Below are positions 42,110 through 50,330 of a stretch of 64,000 bases of DNA, one piece after another. The notes under the pieces are model-generated. The model had not been told where the DNA came from. It saw only the letters and a list, made by a program, of their open reading frames with translations, and did no database searches. Source of the DNA: Mycolicibacterium helvum (lineage in GTDB: Bacteria; Actinomycetota; Actinomycetes; Mycobacteriales; Mycobacteriaceae); NCBI RefSeq assembly GCF_010731895.1, contig NZ_AP022596.1, positions 2,914,001-2,978,000 on the forward strand, read 5' to 3'. Both the position numbers and the translations under genes were made by a program. Position 1 is the stretch's first letter; each line of letters begins with the position of its first letter.

Positions 42110-42996
42110 TCAGGCTAGAGCACCTGCCCCGGGCGGCAGCTGATGGTACAGCCCGGGGCCGATGATCCGGACGTCCTCCAGGAACCGTCGCGCGGAGATA
42201 TACGCCTCCGCGATCAGATCGGTGGTGTGGGTGAAATCGAGCGGCGAGACCAGTTTGGGTGCCGGCCCAGGCAGATACACCACCGGCATCGTCTCGGCGA
42301 CGAGGGTGGCCTCGGCCACCGCCTGCGAGCGCATGGTGACCAGCGCGGTGTAGAGCAGGATGTCAGCGAGGGTGTCGGTTGAGCCGGGCAGCTGGCCGGG
42401 AAAGAAGCAGTCGAGAACGATCAACGAGCGTGCGCCCATCTCGACGGCCTGGCGCATGGGGACATTGGCCACCACGCCGCCGTCGTACAGATGCAGGCCG
42501 TCATGGTCGACGGGCGGATAGATACCTGGGATGGCGGCGCTGGCCAGTAGCGCCGGCAGCAGCGGCCCCGCCGTATCACGTGCGGTCGTGCAGTCGCGAC
42601 GTCCATGGTGACTGCCGCGAACGGCACCGTCAGATCGGCGAAATCAGTTGTGGGGCCGAGGAAGTCGACAATCATCTCGGCCAGTCCGGTGTTGGGGAAC
42701 AGGTGGGTCTTGGCTCGCTGCAACAGCAGTGCCTGCGCGATGAGGTTCCCCGGGAATACCTTCGCCCTCGTCAACCGGGCCCATACGTGGGACAGCCGGT
42801 TGGCTGCTCCCAGGGGATCCGATGCCAGTACCGCCCCGTTGATCGATCCCACCGAGGTTCCTGCCACCAGGTCGGGCTGGACGTCCCGTTCGCTGAGCGC
42901 CTGCAGCATGCCGACCTGGACCGCTCCCAGGCTGCCGCCCCCGCCGAGCACATACCCGATCGGCCGTGGCAGGCCTTCGACGGTGTCGGTGTGCAT
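42110..42996 (-). pseudogene. patatin-like phospholipase, frameshifted
   Basis: From ATG 42996 the frame encodes GGGGSLGAVQVG (oxyanion loop) and AGTSVGSI (nucleophile GxSxG), then ATARPHVIRRG, and after that nonsense. The sequence resumes in another frame with GPLLPALLASAAIPG, and the catalytic DGG in YDGGVVANVPM, through to the stop at 42110. Joining the frames at the C-run 42566-42569 with one added base restores a continuous protein of about 295 residues. It could be a true inactivating deletion, a switch, or a sequencing error. It lies between fadE33 and the aminotransferase. Confidence 0.85.
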
Positions 42997-43005
42997 ACGA
43001 GCAGG

Positions 43006-43965
43006 CTAGAGCACCTGCGATTCGAGCTGACGGAGTTGATCGGACACCGAACCCAGCAACTGGGCGCTGCCGTGCGCCCGCTTGAAGTACAGCTGGATGT
43101 CGTGTTCCCAGGTGATCGCGATGCCGCCGTGCATTTGGATCGCCTCGCCGGCCACCTTGGTGAACGCCTCGGTGGCCGCCAGGCGTGCCAGGGCAGCCGA
43201 CACCGGCGTGGGATCTGCGATCGCATCGCCGACGACGGCCCGCGCGGACTGCACCGCAACGTACAGGTCGGCCATCCGGTGCTTGAGCGCCTGGAAGCTG
43301 CCGATCGGCCGGCCGAATTGCACGCGTTCCTTGGTGTACTCGACGGTCAGTTCCAGACACCGCGCGGCGGCACCGATCTGCTCGGCCGCGAGCAGGATCG
43401 CCGCGGTATCGGCCAGTCCGGGATCGGCGCCGATCGTCGTGGTGGAGCCGGGAGTGAGCCGGGCCAGCCTGCGGGTCGGGTCCATGGCCTGCACCGACTC
43501 GGCGGTGACATCGCTCCACAAGACGAGGCGGCCGTCAGCCCCGATTCCCTCAACAGCGACCACCACGTCGGCGATATCGCCGTTCACCACATAACCGGCA
43601 TCGAACACCACCGCGCCGATGGCCTCGCCCGCGGCCAGCTGTTCGAGTGCATCGGTATCGGGCTCGTCGCTGGCGAGGAGCGCCAGCTCGGCGAGTGTTG
43701 TGCCGAGCAGGGGTGTCGGGACCAGGCCGCGGCCCAGCTCCTCGAGAACTGCTGCAGCGTCGGCCAACTCGCCGCCGGCGCCACCGAGTTCTTCAGGCAC
43801 CACCAGGGCGGCGACGCCGACCTGCTCGCACAGCTTCGTCCACAGCGATTCGTCGTAGCCGCGTGGTGACTCCATCGCTTCGCGCACGGCGGCCGGGGAG
43901 GCGTGCTTGTCGATCAGCGCCGCGACGGTGTCGCGCAGCATCTGCCGTTCTTCAGAGGATGTCAT
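43006..43965 (-). CDS. fadE33: acyl-CoA dehydrogenase FadE33
   Basis: A 319-residue acyl-CoA-dehydrogenase-fold subunit. The FAD-binding C-terminal signature is QFGRPIGSFQALKHRMAD near residue 220, and IQMHGGIAITWEHDIQLYFKRA is near 280. Such short FadE proteins work as heteromers; FadE31, FadE32 and FadE33 take part in C/D-ring breakdown of the steroid. Its start overlaps the fadE32 stop by four bases. Length equals that of M. tuberculosis FadE33 within one residue. Confidence 0.94.
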   Translation of the reverse strand: MTSSEERQMLRDTVAALIDKHASPAAVREAMESPRGYDESLWTKLCEQVGVAALVVPEELGGAGGELADAAAVLEELGRGLVPTPLLGTTLAELALLASDEPDTDALEQLAAGEAIGAVVFDAGYVVNGDIADVVVAVEGIGADGRLVLWSDVTAESVQAMDPTRRLARLTPGSTTTIGADPGLADTAAILLAAEQIGAAARCLELTVEYTKERVQFGRPIGSFQALKHRMADLYVAVQSARAVVGDAIADPTPVSAALARLAATEAFTKVAGEAIQMHGGIAITWEHDIQLYFKRAHGSAQLLGSVSDQLRQLESQVL

Positions 43966-44930
43966 GCCAGCGCCTCCAGCACTCGACGTCGATGACTGGT
44001 CGGATCGCCCCACGCTGAGTGCAGTGCCTGTACCCGCAGAAGCCACAGTGAGAGATCGTGTTCGGAGGTGAACCCGATGGCGCCGTGTGTCTGCAGCGAG
44101 GCCCGCGCCGCCAGCAGTGCGGCGTCCGAGGCGGCGGCCTTGGCGGCACTGACATCCCGTGCGGTATCGGGGGATCCGTCGGCCAGCGACAGCGCCGCGC
44201 CGTAGACGAGCGGACGGGCCAGCTCCACCGCGATGTGGACGTCGGCGAGCTTGTGCTTGAGCGCCTGGTAGCTGCCGATGACGCGGCCGAATTGGCTGCG
44301 CTGCTTGGCGTATTCGACCGACATGTCCAGCATCGCCTGGCCTGCCCCGATCAGCTGGGCGGCGGTGGCCAGTGCACCGAATTCGTAGGCTCGTGCGATG
44401 TCGGCGTTGCGGGCGTCGCCGGTGGCGGTGACGTCGAACAGCCGGCGGCTGGGGTCGACGGATTCGTGCCCGTCGCCGATCTCGGCATCGCTAACTTGGC
44501 CGTCTTGCGCCAGCAGAGTCAGGCCGGCGAAGTCGGCGTTGACTGCCCGCCGCATGGCCGGCGGCAGCGCCACCGTAGCGATCAGTTCGCCGGCGGCCAA
44601 CGAAGCGGACCGATCAGCCCAGTCTTCCTGGCTGGCGAGCAGAATCGGTGCCACGGCAATGGATTCGGCGACCGGGCCGGGCACATTCCAGCGGCCCAGC
44701 CGCTCGAGGGCGACCACCAGGTCGACGGGGTGGGCCTCGATGCCGTCGTACTTCTCGGGCACGGCCAGGGCGGTGACACCGAGGTCGGTCAGTGCCGACC
44801 ACACCTTGCGGGCTGCAGTGGTATCGCCCTGCGCCCAGGCCCGGACGGCGCCGGGTACGTCGGCAGCGCCCAGTGCGGCGTCGATACTGGCGGCGAAGTC
44901 ACGCTGCTGTTCGTCGAGTGCGAATTTCAT
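43962..44930 (-). CDS. fadE32: acyl-CoA dehydrogenase FadE32
   Basis: A 322-residue acyl-CoA-dehydrogenase-fold protein. QFGRVIGSYQALKHKLADVH near residue 225 and QTHGAIGFTSEHDLSLWLLR near 280 are the family signatures. In M. tuberculosis FadE31/FadE32 form mixed complexes in the lower cholesterol pathway. It overlaps its neighbours on both sides by four bases, showing strict co-translation. A GC-rich junction with GAGCGCAGGAGCG supplies the ribosome site. Confidence 0.94.
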   Translation of the reverse strand: MKFALDEQQRDFAASIDAALGAADVPGAVRAWAQGDTTAARKVWSALTDLGVTALAVPEKYDGIEAHPVDLVVALERLGRWNVPGPVAESIAVAPILLASQEDWADRSASLAAGELIATVALPPAMRRAVNADFAGLTLLAQDGQVSDAEIGDGHESVDPSRRLFDVTATGDARNADIARAYEFGALATAAQLIGAGQAMLDMSVEYAKQRSQFGRVIGSYQALKHKLADVHIAVELARPLVYGAALSLADGSPDTARDVSAAKAAASDAALLAARASLQTHGAIGFTSEHDLSLWLLRVQALHSAWGDPTSHRRRVLEALA

Positions 44931-46084
44931 TTCTTCGCTCCTGCGCTCGCTGAGCTTTCTCGGGGCAGCCCGAGCAACCGCTCGGCGATGATATTGCGCT
45001 GAATCTCGTTGGTGCCGGCGTAGATCGGTCCGCCGAGTGCGAAGAGCAGACCGTCGGTCCAGCCGTCGGTGAGTTCGGCATCGACGCCACGAAGCTCCAA
45101 TGCAGTCTGGTGCAGGGCGACGTCGAGATCGGACCAGAACACCTTGGTCACCGACGACTCGGCGCCCAGTTCACCGCCGGCGGCTACGCGGGTCACGGTG
45201 CCGAAAGTGTGCAGCCGGTAGGCCTGGGCCTTGATCCAGGCGTCGGCCACCCGATCCGTGAACGCCGGGTCGGCGCCCCGGTCATGCCACTGCGACACCA
45301 GCCGCTCGGCGGGCGCCAGGAAGCGGGCCGGGCTGCGCAGCGACATGCCTCGCTCGTTGCTCGACGTACTCATCGCCGCGCGCCAGCCGTCGTGCACGCC
45401 GCCGATGACGTCGGTATCGGGCACAAAGACGTTGTCGAAGAAGATCTCGCCGAACCCGGTATCACCGCCGAGCTGGGCGATCGGGCGGACCGTCACACCG
45501 TCGGTCTTGAGGTCGAACATGAAGTAGGTCAAACCCTTGTGACGCTCAGCGGCCGGGTCGGACCGGAACAAGCCGAAGGCCCGGTCGCCGAACACCGCCC
45601 GTGAGCTCCAGATCTTCTGACCGTTAAGCAACCAGCCGCCGTCGGTCGCGGTCGCTGTCGACCGCAGGGAGGCAAGGTCGCTGCCGGACTCCGGCTCCGA
45701 CCAGGCTTGAGCCCAGATCTCTTCGCCGCTGGCCATTTTCGGCAGGACTCGGTCGAGCTGCTCGTCGGTGCCGTGGGCGAACAACGTCGGCGCCAGCATC
45801 GAGGTGCCGTTCGCGCTGGCCCGTCCCGGCGCCCCGGCGCGGAAGTACTCCTCCTCGTAGACCACCCACTGCAGCAGGCTGGCGTCGCGGCCGCCGTACT
45901 TCTCCGGCCAGGTGATCACCGACAGGCCGGCATCGAACAGGACGCGGTCCCAGACCCGATGCTGCTGGAAGCCCTCGGCGGTGTCGTAGGACTTCGTCGG
46001 GAACGAATCCTTGTTAGCCGCAAGGAAGGTGCGCACCTCATTGCGGAACTTTTCGGTGGCGTCGTCGTAGCTGAGATCCATCAA
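44927..46084 (-). CDS. fadE31: acyl-CoA dehydrogenase FadE31
   Basis: A full-length (385-residue) acyl-CoA dehydrogenase. Substrate/FAD motifs are WSEPESGSDLASLRSTA near residue 122 and the C-terminal GTNEIQRNIIAERLLGLP. The usual active base is placed on loop regions that I cannot assign with certainty. It overlaps fadD3 by four bases (ATGA). It is the second gene of the fadD3-fadE31-fadE32-fadE33 operon. Confidence 0.94.
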   Translation of the reverse strand: MMDLSYDDATEKFRNEVRTFLAANKDSFPTKSYDTAEGFQQHRVWDRVLFDAGLSVITWPEKYGGRDASLLQWVVYEEEYFRAGAPGRASANGTSMLAPTLFAHGTDEQLDRVLPKMASGEEIWAQAWSEPESGSDLASLRSTATATDGGWLLNGQKIWSSRAVFGDRAFGLFRSDPAAERHKGLTYFMFDLKTDGVTVRPIAQLGGDTGFGEIFFDNVFVPDTDVIGGVHDGWRAAMSTSSNERGMSLRSPARFLAPAERLVSQWHDRGADPAFTDRVADAWIKAQAYRLHTFGTVTRVAAGGELGAESSVTKVFWSDLDVALHQTALELRGVDAELTDGWTDGLLFALGGPIYAGTNEIQRNIIAERLLGLPRESSASAGAKK

Positions 46085-47679
46085 ACCATCTCTCGCAGTG
46101 TGGGTTTGACCACTTTGCCGCCGGGGTTTCGTGGCAGGGTCGCCACGAAGACCACCGAGCGCGGGGTCTTGAAATTGGCCAGGTGCTTTTTGGTGTAGTC
46201 GATGACAGCCTGTTCGTCGAGCTCGCTGCCGTCGCGGCGCACGACGAACGCCCGCCCGACTTCGCCGAGGCGTTCGTCGGGTACGCCGATCACCGCGGTG
46301 TCGGCGACTCCGTCGAGGCGGGCCAGTACCTGCTCGATCTCGGCGGGGTAGACGTTGAAACCGCCGCAGATGTACATGTCCTTGAGCCGGTCGGTGATGC
46401 GCAGATTCCCCGCCTCGTCGACGGTGCCGACATCGCCGGTGTGCAGCCAGCCGTCAGCGTCGATCGCGGCCGCGGTGGCGGCTGGGTCGTCGAGGTAGCC
46501 CAGCATGACGTTCGGCCCGCGCAACAGCACCTCTCCGGCGACCGCATCCGATGTCGCCGACCCCGCGGCTCCGGAAGGGGAGTCGATCCGCAGTTCGAAG
46601 TCGGCGATCGGGCGCCCACAGGTGGTGGCGACGGTGACGGCGTCGTCGTCGGCGCGGCACATGGTGCCGAAGCCGTTGGCTTCGGTGAGCCCATAGGCGG
46701 TGAGCACGATGTCGAAGTCGAGCTCGGCCTGCATCCGTTCGATCAGTACGACGGGCACGGTCGCCGCACCGGTCACCGCGAAGCGCAGCGAGCTCAGGTC
46801 GTAGTTCTTGCGGGCCGGGTGGTCCAGCAGCGTCTGGAAGATCGTCGGCGGGCCGGGCAGCACGGTGATGCGCTGTTCGGCGATCACCCGCATCGCCTGC
46901 TCAGGGTCGAAGGTGAGCTGGGGGATGAGGGTGGCCCCGGTCTGCAGGCAGGCCAGGATGCCGGCCTTGTAGCCGAAGTTGTGGAAGAACGGGTTGATGC
47001 ACAGGTAGCGGTCAGCGCTGGTGAGCTGGCCACACTCGGCCCAGGCCGCCGGCGCCGCCAGTGACTGCCGGTGCGCGCACAACACGCCTTTGCTGCGCCC
47101 GGTCGTGCCCGAGGTGAACAGGACATCGGACGGGTCGTCGGGACGCACCGCCGTCCCGCGAGCGTCGACCTCCGACAGCTCTGCTCGCGGGCCGGCCAGG
47201 AACTCGTCCCAGGTGCCGTCGTCTTCGTCGATGGGGATGCGGATGATGTGCCGCAGCGCGGGCAGCTCGGCGCGGTCGAGGTCGGCCACCCGGTCGGCGC
47301 CGAGGAAGCGGCCCATCCCGAATAGCAGGGGCGCCTCGGTGCGGGCCAGGATGTCGGCGGCCTCGGCGGCGGTGTAGCGGGTGTTCAACGGCACCATTAC
47401 GCCACCGGCGTATTGGATGGCCAGGCAGGCGATCGCCCAGTGCCAGGTGTTCGGCGACCAAATCGCGACGCGGTCGCCCGCGTTGACGCCGAGGCCGATG
47501 AGCGCCGCCGCGGCGCGGCGAACCTCGTCGCGCAGTTCGGCGAAGGTGAGGGTGCGCTCGGCGGTGACCAGGGCGTCGTGGTCGGCGAAGTCGAGTGCCA
47601 TCCGGTCCAACACCGCGGGTGTGGTGCGCGACTGTGACATTCCCGGGTCGCTGCGCTCCTGCCCTCCGTACCTCGTCAT
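46081..47679 (-). CDS. fadD3: HIP-CoA synthetase FadD3 with repeat-derived N-terminal extension
   Basis: FadD3 activates the C/D-ring propionate HIP with ATP and CoA; its product HIP-CoA is the KstR2 inducer. ANL motifs are FTSGTTGRSKG near residue 190, the YGLTEANG region and GDVGTVDEAGNLRITDRLKDM near 410. I chose ATG 47679 because AAGGAG stands five bases upstream. The next in-frame ATG (47640) has no suitable site and aligns with the M. tuberculosis start. The 13 residues between them come from a dispersed repeat (GGQERSDPG). Total length 532. Confidence 0.9.
   Translation of the reverse strand: MTRYGGQERSDPGMSQSRTTPAVLDRMALDFADHDALVTAERTLTFAELRDEVRRAAAALIGLGVNAGDRVAIWSPNTWHWAIACLAIQYAGGVMVPLNTRYTAAEAADILARTEAPLLFGMGRFLGADRVADLDRAELPALRHIIRIPIDEDDGTWDEFLAGPRAELSEVDARGTAVRPDDPSDVLFTSGTTGRSKGVLCAHRQSLAAPAAWAECGQLTSADRYLCINPFFHNFGYKAGILACLQTGATLIPQLTFDPEQAMRVIAEQRITVLPGPPTIFQTLLDHPARKNYDLSSLRFAVTGAATVPVVLIERMQAELDFDIVLTAYGLTEANGFGTMCRADDDAVTVATTCGRPIADFELRIDSPSGAAGSATSDAVAGEVLLRGPNVMLGYLDDPAATAAAIDADGWLHTGDVGTVDEAGNLRITDRLKDMYICGGFNVYPAEIEQVLARLDGVADTAVIGVPDERLGEVGRAFVVRRDGSELDEQAVIDYTKKHLANFKTPRSVVFVATLPRNPGGKVVKPTLREMV
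47640..47679. repeat. dispersed repeat copy at the 5' end of fadD3
   Basis: On the minus strand this stretch reads through GGGCAGGAGCG then AGCGACCCGGGAAT. A 29-base core differs from the 36-bp units at 59876-59983 at only two positions. It is translated as GGQERSDPG in the same frame as those units. Confidence 0.85.
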
Positions 47680-47727
47680 CGAGACTCCTTGGGGCTTGAT
47701 GCCCGCGGATGGTCCCCGGGCTAACAA

Positions 47728-47741
47728 AGCAAGTGCTTGGT
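47728..47741. promoter_or_regulatory. KstR2 operator between fadD3 and fadE30
   Basis: AGCAAGTGCTTGGT matches the KstR2 consensus AnCAAGnnCTTGnT in every fixed position. It abuts TAGGTT (47741-47746), a plausible -10 element for fadE30, and lies 49 bases from the fadD3 start. KstR2 is encoded three genes downstream. Confidence 0.93.
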
Positions 47742-47757
47742 AGGTTAGCCTACAAGG

Positions 47758-48936
47758 GTGATCACGGTCGAGGAGTTCCGGGCGGAGGTACGCCAGTGGC
47801 TGGCCGACAATCTCGTCGGTGAATATGCCGCGCTCAAGGGCCTCGGTGGCCCGGGCCGCGAGCATGAAGCTTACGAAGAGCGGCTGGCCTGGAACAGGCA
47901 TCTGGCGGCGGCGGGGCTGACCTGCCTGGGCTGGCCGGTAGAACACGGCGGTCGCGGCCTTTCGGTTGCGCACCGGGTGGCGTTCTACGAGGAGTACGCC
48001 AAGGCGAACGCTCCCGACAAGGTCAACCATTTCGGCGAAGAACTGCTCGGGCCCACGCTGATTGCCTTCGGTACCCCCGAACAGCAGCAGCGGTTCCTGC
48101 CCCGGATCCTCGATGTCACCGAGCTGTGGTCCCAGGGCTACTCGGAGCCTGGTGCGGGCAGCGATCTGGCCAACGTCGCCACGTCTGCGGTTCTGGACGG
48201 TGACGAGTGGGTTATCAACGGCCAGAAGGTGTGGACGTCGCTGGCGCACTGGGCGCAGTGGTGCTTCGTGGTGGCCCGCACCGAGAAGGGCTCCAAGCGG
48301 CACGCCGGGCTGTCCTATCTGCTGGTGCCGCTGGATCAACCGGGTGTGGAGATCCGCCCGATCATCCAGCTGACCGGCGACTCGGAATTCAACGAGGTGT
48401 TCTTCACTGACGCCCGCACCGATGCCGGCCTGGTGGTCGGCGAGCCGGGCGACGGCTGGCGGGTGGCGATGGGAACGCTGACCTTCGAACGCGGCGTTTC
48501 CACGCTGGGCCAGCAGATCCGTTATGCCCGTGAGCTTTCCGGCATCGCCGAGCTTGCCAAGACCACCGGCGCGATCGACGATCCGCTGATCCGGGAGCGG
48601 CTGGCCCGATCCTGGGCGGGCCTGCAGACGATGCGGTCCTACGCCTTGGCGACGATGGACGTTGAGCAACGCGGGAGCCGCTGGGCCAGCGACATCGGTG
48701 GAGGCCAGGACAATGTGTCGAAGCTGTTGTGGGCCAACTGGCACCGCGATCTGGGCGAGCTGGCCATGGACATCAAAGGCAAGTCCGGCTTGCTGCTGGC
48801 CGACGGTGAATTCGACGAATGGCAGCGGCTGTTCCTGTTCTCCCGCTCGGACACGATTTACGGCGGCTCCAACGAGATTCAGCGCAACATTATCGCCGAG
48901 CGGGTGCTCGGCCTACCTCGAGAGGTGAAGGGCTAG
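47758..48936 (+). CDS. fadE30: acyl-CoA dehydrogenase FadE30
   Basis: FadE30 oxidises the CoA thioester of the C/D-ring propionate at the start of its beta-oxidation. It has 392 residues. Characteristic stretches are YSEPGAGSDLANVATSA near residue 125, VWTSLAHWAQWCFVVARTEKG near 160 and the C-terminal GGSNEIQRNIIAERVLGLP. GTG 47758 lies 16 bases after the KstR2 box. Its stop overlaps the ipdF start by one base, and fadE30-ipdF-kstR2-fadA6 form an operon. Confidence 0.95.
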   Translation: MITVEEFRAEVRQWLADNLVGEYAALKGLGGPGREHEAYEERLAWNRHLAAAGLTCLGWPVEHGGRGLSVAHRVAFYEEYAKANAPDKVNHFGEELLGPTLIAFGTPEQQQRFLPRILDVTELWSQGYSEPGAGSDLANVATSAVLDGDEWVINGQKVWTSLAHWAQWCFVVARTEKGSKRHAGLSYLLVPLDQPGVEIRPIIQLTGDSEFNEVFFTDARTDAGLVVGEPGDGWRVAMGTLTFERGVSTLGQQIRYARELSGIAELAKTTGAIDDPLIRERLARSWAGLQTMRSYALATMDVEQRGSRWASDIGGGQDNVSKLLWANWHRDLGELAMDIKGKSGLLLADGEFDEWQRLFLFSRSDTIYGGSNEIQRNIIAERVLGLPREVKG

Positions 48937-49727
48937 TGGCGCCATTGTCGGAGGTCCCCAAAGAGGTTGAGGGCCACGGTCTGCTGGCTGGCAAGGTCGT
49001 GGTGGTGACCGCGGCGGCGGGAACCGGCATCGGATCGGCCACCGCACGGCGCGCGCTGCTCGAAGGTGCCGACGTCGTCGTCTCCGATCACCACGAACGT
49101 CGTCTCGGCGAAACCCGGGACCAGCTGGCCGAATTGGGCCTCGGCCGGGTCGAGAGCGTGGTCTGCGATGTCACATCCACCGCACAGGTCGACGCGCTGA
49201 TCGCCAGTTCCGTGGCCGCCCTGGGTCGTCTTGATGTACTGGTGAACAACGCCGGCCTCGGCGGGGAAACCCCCGTCATCGACATGACCGACGACGACTG
49301 GGACCGGGTGCTCAACGTGACCCTGACGTCGGTGATGCGAGCCACGCGCGCGGCGCTGCGGTACTTCCGTGATGCCGGCCACGGCGGCGTGATCGTGAAC
49401 AATGCCAGCGTCCTGGGCTGGCGAGCACAGCACTCGCAGTCGCATTACGCGGCCGCAAAGGCCGGTGTGATGGCGCTGACCCGTTGCAGCGCAATCGAAG
49501 CCGTCGAACAGGGGGTGCGCATCAACGCCGTTTCACCGAGCATCGCGCGGCATAAGTTTCTGGAGAAGGTCAGCTCGACCGACCTGCTCGACCGGCTCTC
49601 CGAAGGAGAAGCGTTCGGCCGTGCAGCCGAGCCGTGGGAAGTCGCCGCCACTATCGCGTTCCTGGCCAGCGACTACTCGAGTTACCTGACCGGCGAAGTC
49701 ATTTCGGTGTCGAGCCAACGCGCATGA
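48936..49727 (+). CDS. ipdF: short-chain dehydrogenase IpdF
   Basis: IpdF is the NAD(P)-dependent reductase/dehydrogenase acting on the 5-position of HIP-type CoA esters. It shows the SDR dinucleotide motif VTAAAGTGIGSAT near residue 25, NNAG in VLVNNAGLGG near 106, and the catalytic Ser in NASVLGWRAQ with YAAAK near 175. GTG 48936 shares one base with the fadE30 stop and gives 263 residues. It overlaps kstR2 by four bases. Confidence 0.93.
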   Translation: MAPLSEVPKEVEGHGLLAGKVVVVTAAAGTGIGSATARRALLEGADVVVSDHHERRLGETRDQLAELGLGRVESVVCDVTSTAQVDALIASSVAALGRLDVLVNNAGLGGETPVIDMTDDDWDRVLNVTLTSVMRATRAALRYFRDAGHGGVIVNNASVLGWRAQHSQSHYAAAKAGVMALTRCSAIEAVEQGVRINAVSPSIARHKFLEKVSSTDLLDRLSEGEAFGRAAEPWEVAATIAFLASDYSSYLTGEVISVSSQRA

Positions 49728-50320
49728 CCGAGCAGCCGGTCAGTCGTCGTGACGAGCTCCTGGTGCTCGCCGCGACGATGTTCGCCGAACGCGGTCTGCG
49801 CGCGACCACCGTGCGCGACATCGCCGACTCGGCGGGCATTCTGTCCGGCAGCCTGTATCACCACTTCAAGAGCAAGGAGCAGATGGTCGAGGAGGTCCTA
49901 CGGGACTTCCTGGACTGGCTGTTCGAGCGCTACCAGCAGATCATCGCCACCGAGCCCAACCCGCTCGAGCGGCTCAAGGGCTTGTTCATGACGTCGTTCG
50001 AAGCGATCGAAGACCGGCACGCGCAGGTGGTGATCTACCAGGACGAGGCCAAGCGGCTGTCGTCGCTGCCGCAGTTCGAATTCGTCGAGGTTCGTAACAA
50101 AGAACAACGCAAGATGTGGCTTGACCTGCTCAACGAGGGTGTCAAGCAGGGGTACTTCCGCCCGGATATCGACGTCGACGTGGTGTACCGGTTCATCCGG
50201 GATACCACGTGGGTGTCCGTGCGTTGGTATCAACCAGGCGGACCGCTGACAGCCGAGGAAGTCGGCCGCCAATACCTCGCCATCGTCCTGGGCGGCATAG
50301 CCGCGCCCAACAACCGATAA
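49724..50320 (+). CDS. kstR2: TetR-family repressor KstR2
   Basis: KstR2 represses the lower cholesterol regulon and is released by HIP-CoA. The HTH spans TTVRDIADSAGILSGSLYHHFKSKEQM (residues 27-52). The C-terminal ligand domain includes HAQVVIYQDEAKRLSSLPQF and RDTTWVSVRWYQPGGPL. ATG 49724 overlaps the ipdF stop and gives 198 residues, near the 200 of M. tuberculosis. It probably controls the promoter at 47728-47741. Confidence 0.96.
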   Translation: MTEQPVSRRDELLVLAATMFAERGLRATTVRDIADSAGILSGSLYHHFKSKEQMVEEVLRDFLDWLFERYQQIIATEPNPLERLKGLFMTSFEAIEDRHAQVVIYQDEAKRLSSLPQFEFVEVRNKEQRKMWLDLLNEGVKQGYFRPDIDVDVVYRFIRDTTWVSVRWYQPGGPLTAEEVGRQYLAIVLGGIAAPNNR

Positions 50321-50330
50321 GGAGATCGAC

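Noticed and set aside
42379..43869. 496-residue plus-strand frame over the patatin/fadE33 region
   Set aside because: It is opposite to fadE33 and the patatin remnant and shows no recognisable domain. I considered it because it spans the frameshift, but it gives no sensible protein.
44931..44960. GAGCGCAGGAGCG junction before fadE32
   Set aside because: It looks related to the GGGCAGGAGCG repeat, but the match is short and the bases code for the FadE31 C terminus and the fadE32 ribosome site, so chance or function explains it.
47680..48744. Apparent 5' extension of fadD3 to 48744
   Set aside because: It would overlap fadE30 and the KstR2 promoter on the opposite strand. The strong ribosome site and homology place the start at 47679.
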